From the NCBI GenBank assembly GCA_944325335.1, contig CALUZR010000004.1:35782-99781 (forward strand): a stretch of 64,000 nt of DNA, read 5' to 3'. A model generated the notes under the pieces. The model was given only the letters and a program-made list of their open reading frames with translations, searched no databases and was not told the DNA's origin. Numbering within the stretch: the stretch's first letter is position 1; every line of letters starts with the position of its first letter. Positions 36,590-45,292 of the stretch are shown here, piece by piece. The DNA is from an uncultured Parabacteroides sp. (GTDB taxonomy: Bacteria > Bacteroidota > Bacteroidia > Bacteroidales > Tannerellaceae). Position numbers and translations under genes: made by a program.

Positions 36590-37987
36590 ATGAAAATAAA
36601 ACAAATGATTGTAAGCAGCATCTTATTGCTTTCGACAGGGATATCTGCCTGGGCACAAGAGGCATTGACCTTGGAAGCGTGCCGGGATTTGGCCGTCCGA
36701 AACAACAAAGAGCTGCAAATCTCGGCCGAAAAGATACGAATGGCAAACGAAGAGAAAAAGGCGGCACGCACGAAATACTTCCCGCAAATCTCGGCCAATG
36801 GCGCTTATCTTTGGAATCAAAAGGATTTGAATCTGCTGGATATGGGGAAGCTGAACAGCATGTTGGCTTCTTCGTTGGGCGGATTGGCCGAATTGCCCGC
36901 CATCCAGCAGGCTATGGGCGCCGTAGGGGAAGCGCAACATCTGGACATTCAAAACATTTGGGTGGGAAACGTCTCGTTGGTGCAACCGGTTTTTATGGGC
37001 GGAAAGATCGTGACCTATAACCAGATTACGAATTACGCAAAAGAGTTGGCCAAGCTGATGAACGCCCAACAACTCCAGGACTTGCTTTACAAAACGGACG
37101 AAACCTATTGGCAGGTAGTCCAGTTGGTCAATAAAAAGAAACTGGTAGACGCCTATGTCGATCTGCTTCGCAAGACGAATGAAGATGTATCTGCCCTGAT
37201 TGAAGAAGGGGTTGCCACGCAAGCGGATGGGCTTTCCGTCAAGGTGAAGCTAAACGAAGCGGAGATGGCACAGACGCAGGTAGACAATGGGTTGGCACTC
37301 TCGCGGATGCTTTTGGCCCAGATATGCGGTCTTCCGATGGACGAGCCGCTCCGTTTGGCAGACGAAGCGTTGGATGATTTCCCGCTCCCGGCAGAAGATG
37401 GAGTCGCGGTAGATGTAAACGAGGCATTCCTGAACCGGAACGAATTGCAAGCCCTCGACCTGGCTTCGAAGATTTACAAGAAGAAAGAGCGCATCGTGCT
37501 GGCGGATTTGTTGCCCAGCGTGGCATTTTCGGCCAATTACTTGGTGACCAACCCCAGCGTATTCAATGGATTTAAGAACGACTTTGGCGGGATGTTCAAT
37601 GTCGGCGTCATCGTACGCGTGCCGATTACCGCCTGGTGGGAAGGAAGTTATAAGCGGAATGCCGCCCGGGCGGAAACGCGCATCAAACAATTGGAATGGG
37701 AAGACGCCCGCGAGAAGATCGAGCTCCAGGTGAACCAATCCGTCTATAAAGTAAACGAAGCCGGGAAGAAGCTGGCCGCCTCGACCCGAAACATGGAAAG
37801 CGCGGAAGAGAACCTGCGTTGCGCCAATGTAGGTTTCGAAGAAGGCGTAATCCCTACGCTGAATCTGATGGAGGCACAAACCGCATGGATGTCGGCCCGT
37901 TCGGCACTTATCGATGCGCAAATCGAGATGCGTTTGACGCGGGTTTATTTGAATAAAGCATTAGGAAAAGATTTACAAACGAAATAA
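36590..37987 (+). CDS. TolC-family outer-membrane efflux protein
   Basis: 465 residues from the ATG at 36590 (MKIKQMIVSSILLLSTGISAWAQ, a clean signal peptide); the open frame to 36527 adds no signal. Two repeats of long alpha-helical hairpins with strand-forming segments identify an outer-membrane factor (LTLEACRDLAVRNNKELQIS, then the second repeat from about 300). It forms the outer-membrane exit duct for the membrane fusion protein and ABC-2 permeases encoded next. Confidence 0.92.
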   Translation: MKIKQMIVSSILLLSTGISAWAQEALTLEACRDLAVRNNKELQISAEKIRMANEEKKAARTKYFPQISANGAYLWNQKDLNLLDMGKLNSMLASSLGGLAELPAIQQAMGAVGEAQHLDIQNIWVGNVSLVQPVFMGGKIVTYNQITNYAKELAKLMNAQQLQDLLYKTDETYWQVVQLVNKKKLVDAYVDLLRKTNEDVSALIEEGVATQADGLSVKVKLNEAEMAQTQVDNGLALSRMLLAQICGLPMDEPLRLADEALDDFPLPAEDGVAVDVNEAFLNRNELQALDLASKIYKKKERIVLADLLPSVAFSANYLVTNPSVFNGFKNDFGGMFNVGVIVRVPITAWWEGSYKRNAARAETRIKQLEWEDAREKIELQVNQSVYKVNEAGKKLAASTRNMESAEENLRCANVGFEEGVIPTLNLMEAQTAWMSARSALIDAQIEMRLTRVYLNKALGKDLQTK

Positions 37988-38001
37988 AAACAGACAAAGA
38001 T

Positions 38002-39003
38002 ATGAGCGGAAAGAAATACACAGTAAGCAACATGATGCTTACGTTTGGGATTGTACTGGTAGCAGTATTGATAGTAGCGTTGGCGGGATTCTTCTTGTTG
38101 ACTCCGCCAGAAGAATATATCATGGGACAGGCCGAAGCGACCACGGTACGCGTATCGGGAAAAGTACCGGGGCGCATTGCATCGTATCGCTTTAACGAAG
38201 GCGATAAAGTTAAAGCGGGCGATACGTTGGTATTCTTGAAGACGCCCGAAGTCCAAGCCAAATTGCAACAAGTGGAAGCCTTAAAGGCAGCAGCCGAAGC
38301 GCAACATGCCAAGGCAATGAAAGGAGCCCGTGAGCAAGAGGTAACAGCCGCCTACGAGTTATGGCAGAAAGCACAAGCCGGATTGACTATAGCCCAAAAG
38401 TCGTACGACCGTGTCCGTAATTTGTATGAGAAAGGAGTCATGTCCGCACAAAAGAAAGACGAGGCGGAAGCCAACTACAATGCCATGGTAGCTACCGAGA
38501 AAGCCGCCCGTTCGCAATACGAGATGGCCAAAGAGGGTGCCCGCAAAGAGGATAAAGCGGCCGCCGAGGCTTTGGTGAATCAGGCAAGCGGGGCGGTAGC
38601 TGAAGTGGAATCCTATGTAGAAGAGAGCGCCTTGGTGGCTCCGATCGATGGTGAAATCATCGAACGTTTCCCGGAAGTAGGCGAATTGGTGGGCACGGGC
38701 GCTCCTATCATGAACCTGGCGGACATGAACGACATGTGGGTCACGTTCAGCATTCGGGAAGACCTGTTGGCGAATATCCGCATCGGTCATGAGATAAAGG
38801 CGTTCGTCCCCGCTTTGGGCAATCAAGAAGTAACATTGAAAGTATATTATATGAAAGACATGGGCACGTATGCAGCTTGGAAAGCGACGAAGACGGCCGG
38901 GCAATACGACGCGAAGACCTTCGAAGTGCGTGCCCGCCCCGTGCAGCCAGTCGAAGGGTTGCGTCCGGGCATGTCAGTGATCTTGAAAGAGCATAAGAAA
39001 TAA
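38002..39003 (+). CDS. HlyD-family membrane fusion protein
   Basis: A 333-residue adaptor with one N-terminal membrane segment (MLTFGIVLVAVLIVALAGFF), a split lipoyl/barrel-sandwich domain (VSGKVPGRIASYRFNEGDKV and ALVAPIDGEIIERFPEVGEL) and an alpha-helical hairpin between. It bridges the inner-membrane permeases and the TolC protein. It follows the TolC gene by 14 bp and precedes the first permease by 5 bp. Confidence 0.92.
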   Translation: MSGKKYTVSNMMLTFGIVLVAVLIVALAGFFLLTPPEEYIMGQAEATTVRVSGKVPGRIASYRFNEGDKVKAGDTLVFLKTPEVQAKLQQVEALKAAAEAQHAKAMKGAREQEVTAAYELWQKAQAGLTIAQKSYDRVRNLYEKGVMSAQKKDEAEANYNAMVATEKAARSQYEMAKEGARKEDKAAAEALVNQASGAVAEVESYVEESALVAPIDGEIIERFPEVGELVGTGAPIMNLADMNDMWVTFSIREDLLANIRIGHEIKAFVPALGNQEVTLKVYYMKDMGTYAAWKATKTAGQYDAKTFEVRARPVQPVEGLRPGMSVILKEHKK

Positions 39004-39008
39004 AAGCT

Positions 39009-40187
39009 ATGACAATACGTGATATGATACATAGCATAGGAGACATTGCACGAAGGGAATGCATCCGGATTGCCTCGAAGCCGATCTATCTCTTTACGAT
39101 GGTGATAGCTCCAGTCATAAGTCTGGTCTTTTTCCTCTCGCTCATGCAAAACGGTTTGCCTACGAATTTGCCTATCGCCGTAGTCGACAGGGACAACTCA
39201 TCGACTTCGCGCACGCTCATCCGCCAGCTGGATGCATTCGAGCAGACCCAAGTAGCCATGCTGACGCCCTCTTTTGCGGAAGCGCGGAAGGAATTGCAGA
39301 AAGGGACGGTCTACGGCATCTTTTATATCCCGGAGGATTTCGAGCAGTTGGCATCGACCGGTAAACAACCGAAGTTGTCCTACTATACCAATGGCGCCTA
39401 CCTGATTGCCGGTTCGCTTCTCTTTCGGGATATGAAAACGATTTCCGTCTTAGCTAATGCTTCGGTAGGCTTGCAGACTGGCACGGCAAAAGGCATGACG
39501 GAGGAAGCCATCATGGGACAGCTGCAACCGATCGTCATCGATACGCACGCCATCGGGAATCCTTGGCTGAACTATTCGGTCTATTTGAATAACACCATCC
39601 TGCCAGGCATATTACAGCTGGTCATCTTCATGGTCACGGTATTTAGCATCGGTTCGGAAATCAAACAAGGGACCGCGCGCCGATGGTTGAGCATGGGACA
39701 TCAATCGTTGTGGGTAAGCATCGTCGGGAAGTTATTGCCCCATACGGTGGTATTTACGTTGATGGGGTTCCTCTTTTGCGCCGTCCTTTACGGGTTTAAT
39801 GCCTTTCCATTGCAGAGCGGATGGGCACCTATGTTGGTGGCGATATTCTTTTTGGTAATCGCTTCGCAGGCGGTGGGCGTTTTTATGATTGGCACGTTGC
39901 CTACGCTCCGCTTGGGGTTGAGTTTTGCCTGCCTCTTCGGGATGATAGCCTTTTCAATCGTGGGCTTCTCCTATCCATTATTGGCAATGGATCCTACTTT
40001 ACAAGCATTGGGACGTTTGTTCCCCTTGCGCCATTACTTCCTGATCTACGTGGACCAAGCGCTGAACGGGCGGGCTATCTATTACACACTTAGTGAATAT
40101 ATATGGCTGCTGGGGTTCTTGCTCTTGCCTTTCTTGATTAGGAAGAACTTGAAGCAGGCATTGCTTTATTTTAAATATGTTCCATGA
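39009..40187 (+). CDS. ABC-2 type transporter permease (YhhJ-like), first copy
   Basis: A 392-residue membrane protein: one N-terminal membrane segment (LFTMVIAPVISLVFFLSLM), a large periplasmic domain (about 45-190: PIAVVDRDNSSTSRTLIRQL, GIFYIPEDFEQ) and five C-terminal membrane segments with the ABC-2 signature region (GSEIKQGTARRWL). This is the ABC-2 permease arrangement of YhhJ-like exporters. No ATP-binding domain is fused or encoded nearby. Confidence 0.88.
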   Translation: MTIRDMIHSIGDIARRECIRIASKPIYLFTMVIAPVISLVFFLSLMQNGLPTNLPIAVVDRDNSSTSRTLIRQLDAFEQTQVAMLTPSFAEARKELQKGTVYGIFYIPEDFEQLASTGKQPKLSYYTNGAYLIAGSLLFRDMKTISVLANASVGLQTGTAKGMTEEAIMGQLQPIVIDTHAIGNPWLNYSVYLNNTILPGILQLVIFMVTVFSIGSEIKQGTARRWLSMGHQSLWVSIVGKLLPHTVVFTLMGFLFCAVLYGFNAFPLQSGWAPMLVAIFFLVIASQAVGVFMIGTLPTLRLGLSFACLFGMIAFSIVGFSYPLLAMDPTLQALGRLFPLRHYFLIYVDQALNGRAIYYTLSEYIWLLGFLLLPFLIRKNLKQALLYFKYVP

Positions 40188-40202
40188 AAGGAGAGATTGT
40201 GT

Positions 40203-41438
40203 ATGAAACAAATGCTTGATTTCGTAAAGAATGGACTCCGGGATATGTTCCACATCTGGCGAGAGGAATTGAAGAGCGTCTTCAAGGATGAAGGCGTGAT
40301 GATTTTCTTCTTCCTCGTCCCGTTGGCTTATCCGGTGCTCTATTCTTTTATATATAATAATGAAGTGGTGCACGAGGCAAAGATGGTCGTAGTGGATGCC
40401 GACAATTCACCGCTAAGCCGCGAGTTCATCCGTCGGGTAGATGCTTCTTCGGAGGTGAAAGTGGTACAACAGGCCGCCGATCTGGGCGAGGCGCAACGGC
40501 TGGTGGATTCGAAAGAGGTATTCGGTATCCTTTCGATTCCAGAAAGTTTCAGTCGAGACCTGCACGCGGGTCGTCAAACCACGGTCTCGCTCTATAGTGA
40601 CATGAGCGCGCTATTGTATTACAAGGCTTTCTTGCTCACGGCAACGGAAGTATCGCTCGATATGGGCGCTGAATGGACCGCGCGCAACCATCCGCAAAGT
40701 ACCGAACAGCTCCAGGCCATCGCCGTGCAGCCCATCCCGTCTGAGAATATCGTGATGTTCAATACGCAAAACGGCTTTGCCAGCTTTCTGGTACCGGCTA
40801 TCCTCGTGTTAGTGATCCAGCAGACGTTGATATTGGGTATCGGCATGAGCGGCGGGACGGCACGCGAACGGAACCGCTTCCATACGCTTGTCCCCATGAT
40901 GAAGCATTACCACGGGACGCTGCGCATCGTAGCGGGAAAGAGCCTGGCTTACTTGTCGCTCTATGTGTTTGTATGCTTGTGGGTGTTTATCCTCGTGCCG
41001 CGCTTCTTCTCGCTCCCGCAAATCGGGCAACCGCTCGACGCGCTGTTGTTCCTTCTCCCTTACCTCTTGGCGTGCATCTTCTTCTCGATGACGCTGTCGG
41101 TATTCGTGCGAGACCGCGAGTCGCCCATGTTGCTTTTTGTCTTCACCTCCGTCACCCTGGTCTTCATCTCCGGTATTTCATGGCCGATGTACGCCGTGCC
41201 TCCTTTCTGGAAGGCAGCAGGATATGTATTTCCGTCAACGGCCGGCATCCAGGGCTTTGTGAAAATCAATACGATGGGGGCGACGCTGAACGAGGTGGCG
41301 CACGAATACCGCACGCTCTGGATGCAGACGGGCATTTACTTCCTTACGGCCTGCGCAGTGTATCGGTATCAAATCATAGCTTGCCGCAAGCGGCTCATTG
41401 CGCGGTATCGGGAGATGAAGGCGGCTTCTGGACGGTAA
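40203..41438 (+). CDS. ABC-2 type transporter permease, second copy
   Basis: 411 residues from the ATG at 40203, which has an unusually good ribosome site (AAAGGAGAG at 40187-40195); an upstream TTG in frame is less likely. Same layout as its neighbour: N-terminal membrane segment, periplasmic domain (MVVVDADNSPLSREFIRR, FGILSIPESFS), then five C-terminal segments with GISWPMYAVP. The two permeases probably heterodimerise. The substrate is unknown. The stop codon lies inside the arm of the 42-bp palindrome array that follows. Confidence 0.88.
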   Translation: MKQMLDFVKNGLRDMFHIWREELKSVFKDEGVMIFFFLVPLAYPVLYSFIYNNEVVHEAKMVVVDADNSPLSREFIRRVDASSEVKVVQQAADLGEAQRLVDSKEVFGILSIPESFSRDLHAGRQTTVSLYSDMSALLYYKAFLLTATEVSLDMGAEWTARNHPQSTEQLQAIAVQPIPSENIVMFNTQNGFASFLVPAILVLVIQQTLILGIGMSGGTARERNRFHTLVPMMKHYHGTLRIVAGKSLAYLSLYVFVCLWVFILVPRFFSLPQIGQPLDALLFLLPYLLACIFFSMTLSVFVRDRESPMLLFVFTSVTLVFISGISWPMYAVPPFWKAAGYVFPSTAGIQGFVKINTMGATLNEVAHEYRTLWMQTGIYFLTACAVYRYQIIACRKRLIARYREMKAASGR

Positions 41439-41682
41439 AATATGTTCCCGACAGCTATCCAGAACATATTTACACCCGCGGATGTGTTCCCGACAGCTAT
41501 CCGGAACACATTTGCACCCGCGGATGTGTTCCCGACAGCTGTTCGGAACACATTTACGCCCACGGATGTGATCTCGACAACTATCCGGATCACATTTACG
41601 CCCGCGGATGTGTTCCCGACAGCTATCCGGATCACATTTACGCCCGCGGATGTGTTCCCGACAGCTGTCGGGAACACATTTT
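41437..41682. repeat. Six palindromes spaced exactly 42 bp
   Basis: Palindromes centred at 41454.5, 41496.5, 41538.5, 41580.5, 41622.5 and 41664.5. The last is a perfect 28-bp dyad (41651-41678, TGTGTTCCCGACAG and its complement); the others carry one to a few mismatches. Spacers are about 14 bp, TTTACGCCCGCGGA-like. AAAAT at 41437 and ATTTT at 41678 extend the symmetry about 41559.5. It fills the convergent gap between the permease gene and trmN6 and would give a strong hairpin to either transcript. Because 42 is divisible by 3, repetitive open frames appear here; they are not genes. Confidence 0.95.
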
Positions 41683-41701
41683 GCCTATCTGGAGTGAAAA
41701 A

Positions 41702-42412
41702 TCATAAGTAATAAGGCGCAACGAGGGCGGCAAATTCCTCGGTGTAGCGGCGCGGCTCCTTTTCGATCGTCAAACGGGTTGGAAAGGAGCTTTGTTTTTG
41801 TCGCGAAAGGCTTACCAGCAGGCGTTTGGGTTGCGAGGTCGGAGTCGGATAGACATGCGTCTCGCGATTGATAAAGAGCTCCTCATGGTAGGCAATCTCC
41901 TGCAAAAGCGCGCGCTGGCTGAACGGCAGGATGAGGTGCAACGTCCCCTCGTCGGCCAACAACCGTTTGCTGTCTGCGACGAGCCGATGAAGCGGGAGCG
42001 AGTCCGCGTGGCGAGCCTGCGCCCGTTGCTTATCGGGGCATTTCAGCGAATCGACAAAGAAAGGCGGATTCGAGACGATGCAATCGTAGGTGCGCCCTTC
42101 GGCCTGTTCGTCGGCAAAGCGGGCGAGGTCGGCGTGGACTACGCGTATCTTCCCGGCAAAAGGGGAACGTGCTACATTCTCGCGGGCCTGCAGGCAGGCA
42201 TCGGCATCGATGTCGATCGCGTCGATGAGGGCGTCGGTCCGTTGGGCGAGCATGAGGGCGATGAGTCCCGTCCCGCAGCCGATGTCGAGGATGCGCTCTG
42301 CCCCGTCGCAAGCACACCACGCCCCGACGAGGACGCCATCCGTCCCCACTTTCATGGCGCATTTGTCGTGCCAGACGGTAAATTGTTTGAATTTAAAGTA
42401 TGGATTTGACAT
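41702..42412 (-). CDS. trmN6: tRNA1(Val) (adenine37-N6)-methyltransferase
   Basis: A 236-residue class I SAM methyltransferase (YfiC/TrmN6 type). SAM-binding ILDIGCGTGLIALMLAQR is followed by AIDIDADAC and the N6-adenine motif SNPPFF (about residue 118), typical of enzymes that methylate A37 of tRNA-Val. The N-terminus FKFKQFTVWHDKCAMKVGTDGVL is also family-typical. Monocistronic, diverging from lon. Confidence 0.9.
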   Translation of the reverse strand: MSNPYFKFKQFTVWHDKCAMKVGTDGVLVGAWCACDGAERILDIGCGTGLIALMLAQRTDALIDAIDIDADACLQARENVARSPFAGKIRVVHADLARFADEQAEGRTYDCIVSNPPFFVDSLKCPDKQRAQARHADSLPLHRLVADSKRLLADEGTLHLILPFSQRALLQEIAYHEELFINRETHVYPTPTSQPKRLLVSLSRQKQSSFPTRLTIEKEPRRYTEEFAALVAPYYL

Positions 42413-42462
42413 ATTCTTTCGATTGTTGCATGCAAAATTAGCATAGATTCTCTATTTTTTCG

Positions 42463-42470
42463 TACCTTTG
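42463..42470 (+). promoter_or_regulatory. -7 box for lon
   Basis: TACCTTTG, a perfect TAnnTTTG match 68 bp upstream of the lon start; no clear -33 box or heat-shock element was recognised. Confidence 0.55.
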
Positions 42471-42538
42471 GCGGCGATTTATTGGAAATGTTTTTAGAAA
42501 AACAGTTTATTCCCTGTAAATAACAACTTTAGAAGTGT

Positions 42539-45001
42539 ATGAAGACGAAGAAAAATATGTATCCATCTGTTTCTCTTTTTGATAATTTGGAAGAACCGGT
42601 AGGAATCGTGGTGCCTATCCTGACGGATTGCGACGCCGACGAAGATTTCTCGTATGGCATCGACAAGGTGGGCGATGAACTGCCTATCCTTCCGCTTCGG
42701 AATCTGGTGCTTTTCCCCGGTGTGGCGATGCCCATCATCATAGGGCGGGAGAAATCCATGAATTTGATTAAGGACTGCATGAAGCGGAAAGCGCTGGTGG
42801 GCGTAGTTTGCCAGCGCGACGTGGAAATCGAGGAACCCGTCCGTGCCGATTTGTATGATACGGGCGTAGTGGCCGAGATCATCCGCGTACTGGATATGCC
42901 TGATGGTTCTACAACCGTTATTTTACAAGGAAAGAAACGCCTCGCCTTGCACGAACTGACGCAGGAAGACCCCTATCTCCGGGGAACCATCACCTTGCTC
43001 GACGATAAGATGCCGAAGGTACAGGACAAAGAATTCAAGGCCCTGATCGCCGCCAATAAGGATTTGATGCTCAAGATGCTGATGACAGCAGCCGAACCGC
43101 AGCGGGAAATTGTCTTCTCGCTGAAGAACAACCGGAACGCCATGTATGTGGTCAACTTCGGGTGCGCGAACCTGGTCCCGGATAATGGCGAACGGCAAAT
43201 GCTCCTCGAGATAGACGAGCTGAAGGGCCGCGCCTACAAATTGCTTTCGTTCCTGAACCGCGAGAACCAGCTCTTGGAACTCAAAGCCAATATCCAAATG
43301 AAGACGCAAGAGGATCTGGACAAGCAACAAAAGGAATATTTCCTCCAGCAGCAGATTAAAACCATCCAAGAGGAACTGGGTGGCAACACGAGCGACCACG
43401 ACGTGCAAGAACTGAAAGAGAAAGCCAAGAAAAAGAAGTGGCCCGACTTCGTCGCCGAAACGTTCGACAAGGAGCTGCACAAGTTGCAACGCCTCCATCC
43501 GCAATCGCCGGACTATTCCGTGCAGATGCAATATGTGGAGACGATCGTCAACCTCCCCTGGGAGACCTACTCGACGGATAATTTCAACCTCGCCCATGCC
43601 CGCCGCGTCTTGGACCGCGACCATTACGGACTGGAGAAGGTGAAGGAGCGCATCATCGAACATCTGGCGGTATTGAAGCTGAAGCAGGATATGAAGTCGC
43701 CCATCCTCTGCCTCTACGGGCCTCCGGGCGTGGGCAAGACGTCGCTCGGCAAATCGATTGCCGAGGCATTGGGAAGGAAATACGTGCGGATGTCGCTCGG
43801 CGGCCTGCACGACGAGGCGGAGATCCGCGGGCATCGGCGGACCTATATCGGGGCGATGTGCGGCCGTGTCATCCAGAACCTCCAGAAGGCGGGGACTTCG
43901 AATCCGGTCTTCGTATTAGACGAAATAGACAAGGTGTCAAGCGAGTTCAAGGGTGATCCGGCTTCGGCGTTGCTCGAAGTCCTGGACCCGGAACAGAATT
44001 CCACCTTCCATGATAACTACCTTGACATCGACTACGACCTGAGCCATGTGATGTTCATCGCAACGGCCAACAATCTGAACACCATCTCCCAGCCCCTCCT
44101 CGACCGCATGGAATTGATCGAAGTGAGCGGATATATCCAAGAGGAGAAGGTGGAAATCGCTGCCAAACACCTCATCCCGAAGGAGGCCGAGGCGCACGGG
44201 TTGGATAAGAAGGAAGTGAAATTCCCCAAGAAAACCATCCAGGCCATTATCGAATCCTACACGCGGGAAAGCGGCGTGCGCGAGCTGGACAAGAAGATTG
44301 CCAAAGTGATGCGCAAATTGGCTTACAAGAAAGCGTCCGACGATTCCTGCCCGGCACAGATCAAACCGGAGAACCTCTACGAATATTTGGGTGCCATCGA
44401 GTACACGCGAGACAAATATCAAGGCAACGAGTATGCAGGCGTGGTGACAGGATTGGCTTGGACGGCTGTCGGTGGCGAAATCCTCTTTGTCGAGACCAGC
44501 CTGAGCAAAGGCAAGGGCAGCAAGCTGACGTTGACGGGCAACTTGGGCGACGTCATGAAGGAATCGGCCATGCTCGCACTCGAATACATCCATGCCCATG
44601 CGGCCCAATTCCAAATTCCGGAAGAGATGTTCGAGACTTGGAACGTCCATATCCACGTCCCTGAAGGCGCGATTCCAAAGGATGGACCCAGTGCGGGCAT
44701 CACGATGGTGACGTCGCTCGTCTCGGCCTTTACGCAACGAAAAGTACGGAAGAACCTCGCCATGACGGGCGAAATCACGCTCCGTGGCAAAGTGCTCCCC
44801 GTAGGCGGCATCCGCGAGAAAATATTGGCGGCCAAGCGTGCCGGCATCGACGACATCATCCTTTGCACCGAGAACCGCAAAGACATCGAAGAGATCAAGC
44901 CGGAATACCTCAAAGGCATGACTTTCCATTACGTAAGTGACATCCAAGAGGTTATCCAACTCGCTCTGTTAGACGAAAAAGTCGCGAATCCGCTCTTTTA
45001 A
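42539..45001 (+). CDS. lon: ATP-dependent protease Lon
   Basis: An 820-residue cytoplasmic LonA protease. The order is the N-terminal LON substrate domain (LPILPLRNLVLFPG near 50), coiled-coil, AAA+ module (Walker A YGPPGVGKTS, Walker B FVLDEIDK) and the serine protease domain with Ser718 in DGPSAGIT and Lys761 in GGIREKIL, 43 residues apart as in E. coli Lon. It degrades misfolded and regulatory proteins. Length and motifs are complete. Confidence 0.98.
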   Translation: MKTKKNMYPSVSLFDNLEEPVGIVVPILTDCDADEDFSYGIDKVGDELPILPLRNLVLFPGVAMPIIIGREKSMNLIKDCMKRKALVGVVCQRDVEIEEPVRADLYDTGVVAEIIRVLDMPDGSTTVILQGKKRLALHELTQEDPYLRGTITLLDDKMPKVQDKEFKALIAANKDLMLKMLMTAAEPQREIVFSLKNNRNAMYVVNFGCANLVPDNGERQMLLEIDELKGRAYKLLSFLNRENQLLELKANIQMKTQEDLDKQQKEYFLQQQIKTIQEELGGNTSDHDVQELKEKAKKKKWPDFVAETFDKELHKLQRLHPQSPDYSVQMQYVETIVNLPWETYSTDNFNLAHARRVLDRDHYGLEKVKERIIEHLAVLKLKQDMKSPILCLYGPPGVGKTSLGKSIAEALGRKYVRMSLGGLHDEAEIRGHRRTYIGAMCGRVIQNLQKAGTSNPVFVLDEIDKVSSEFKGDPASALLEVLDPEQNSTFHDNYLDIDYDLSHVMFIATANNLNTISQPLLDRMELIEVSGYIQEEKVEIAAKHLIPKEAEAHGLDKKEVKFPKKTIQAIIESYTRESGVRELDKKIAKVMRKLAYKKASDDSCPAQIKPENLYEYLGAIEYTRDKYQGNEYAGVVTGLAWTAVGGEILFVETSLSKGKGSKLTLTGNLGDVMKESAMLALEYIHAHAAQFQIPEEMFETWNVHIHVPEGAIPKDGPSAGITMVTSLVSAFTQRKVRKNLAMTGEITLRGKVLPVGGIREKILAAKRAGIDDIILCTENRKDIEEIKPEYLKGMTFHYVSDIQEVIQLALLDEKVANPLF

Positions 45002-45012
45002 CCCCTTTTTAT

Positions 45013-45262
45013 ACGCAATTCCTTCACGTAGCGTTACGAGACATAGGTGAGTTCACGCAAAACCTTCCCGCAGCACTACGGGAAGGAATTGTGTCCACGC
45101 AAAAGCCTCTCGTAGCGCTACGGCAAGGAATTGCGTATACACAAAACCGCCTCGTAGCACTACGGGAAGAGATTGCGTATACGCAAAACCGCCCCGTAGC
45201 ACTGCGGGAAGGTTTTGCGTGAACTCACCTATGTCCCGTAACGCTACGCGGCGGTTTTGCGT
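45013..45262. repeat. Six 42-bp palindromic units, the whole array one giant dyad
   Basis: Units start at 45013, 45055, 45097, 45139, 45181 and 45223 (all 42 bp). Inner units are themselves palindromes, for example ACGCAAAACC (45181) pairing with GGTTTTGCGT (45211). The array ends form a perfect 25-bp inverted repeat, 45040-45064 with 45211-45235, centred at 45137.5, which is also the centre of the whole 250-bp array. It fills the convergent gap between lon and the sulfatase and could fold as one long hairpin or as a row of small ones. Confidence 0.95.
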
Positions 45263-45292
45263 CAGGTCCCTTATCTTTTGGGAGACCTATCC

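Noticed and set aside
40973..41711. Open frames with repeated peptides (for example CVPDSYPEHIYARG) across the 42-bp array
   Set aside because: 42 is divisible by 3, so palindrome repeats without stops give long repetitive frames on both strands. There is no start signal and part of the region overlaps the permease gene.
41437..45262. The regular arrays at 41437-41682 and 45013-45262 considered as CRISPR
   Set aside because: The whole period is repeated, spacers are not unique, units are full palindromes, and no cas genes are present.
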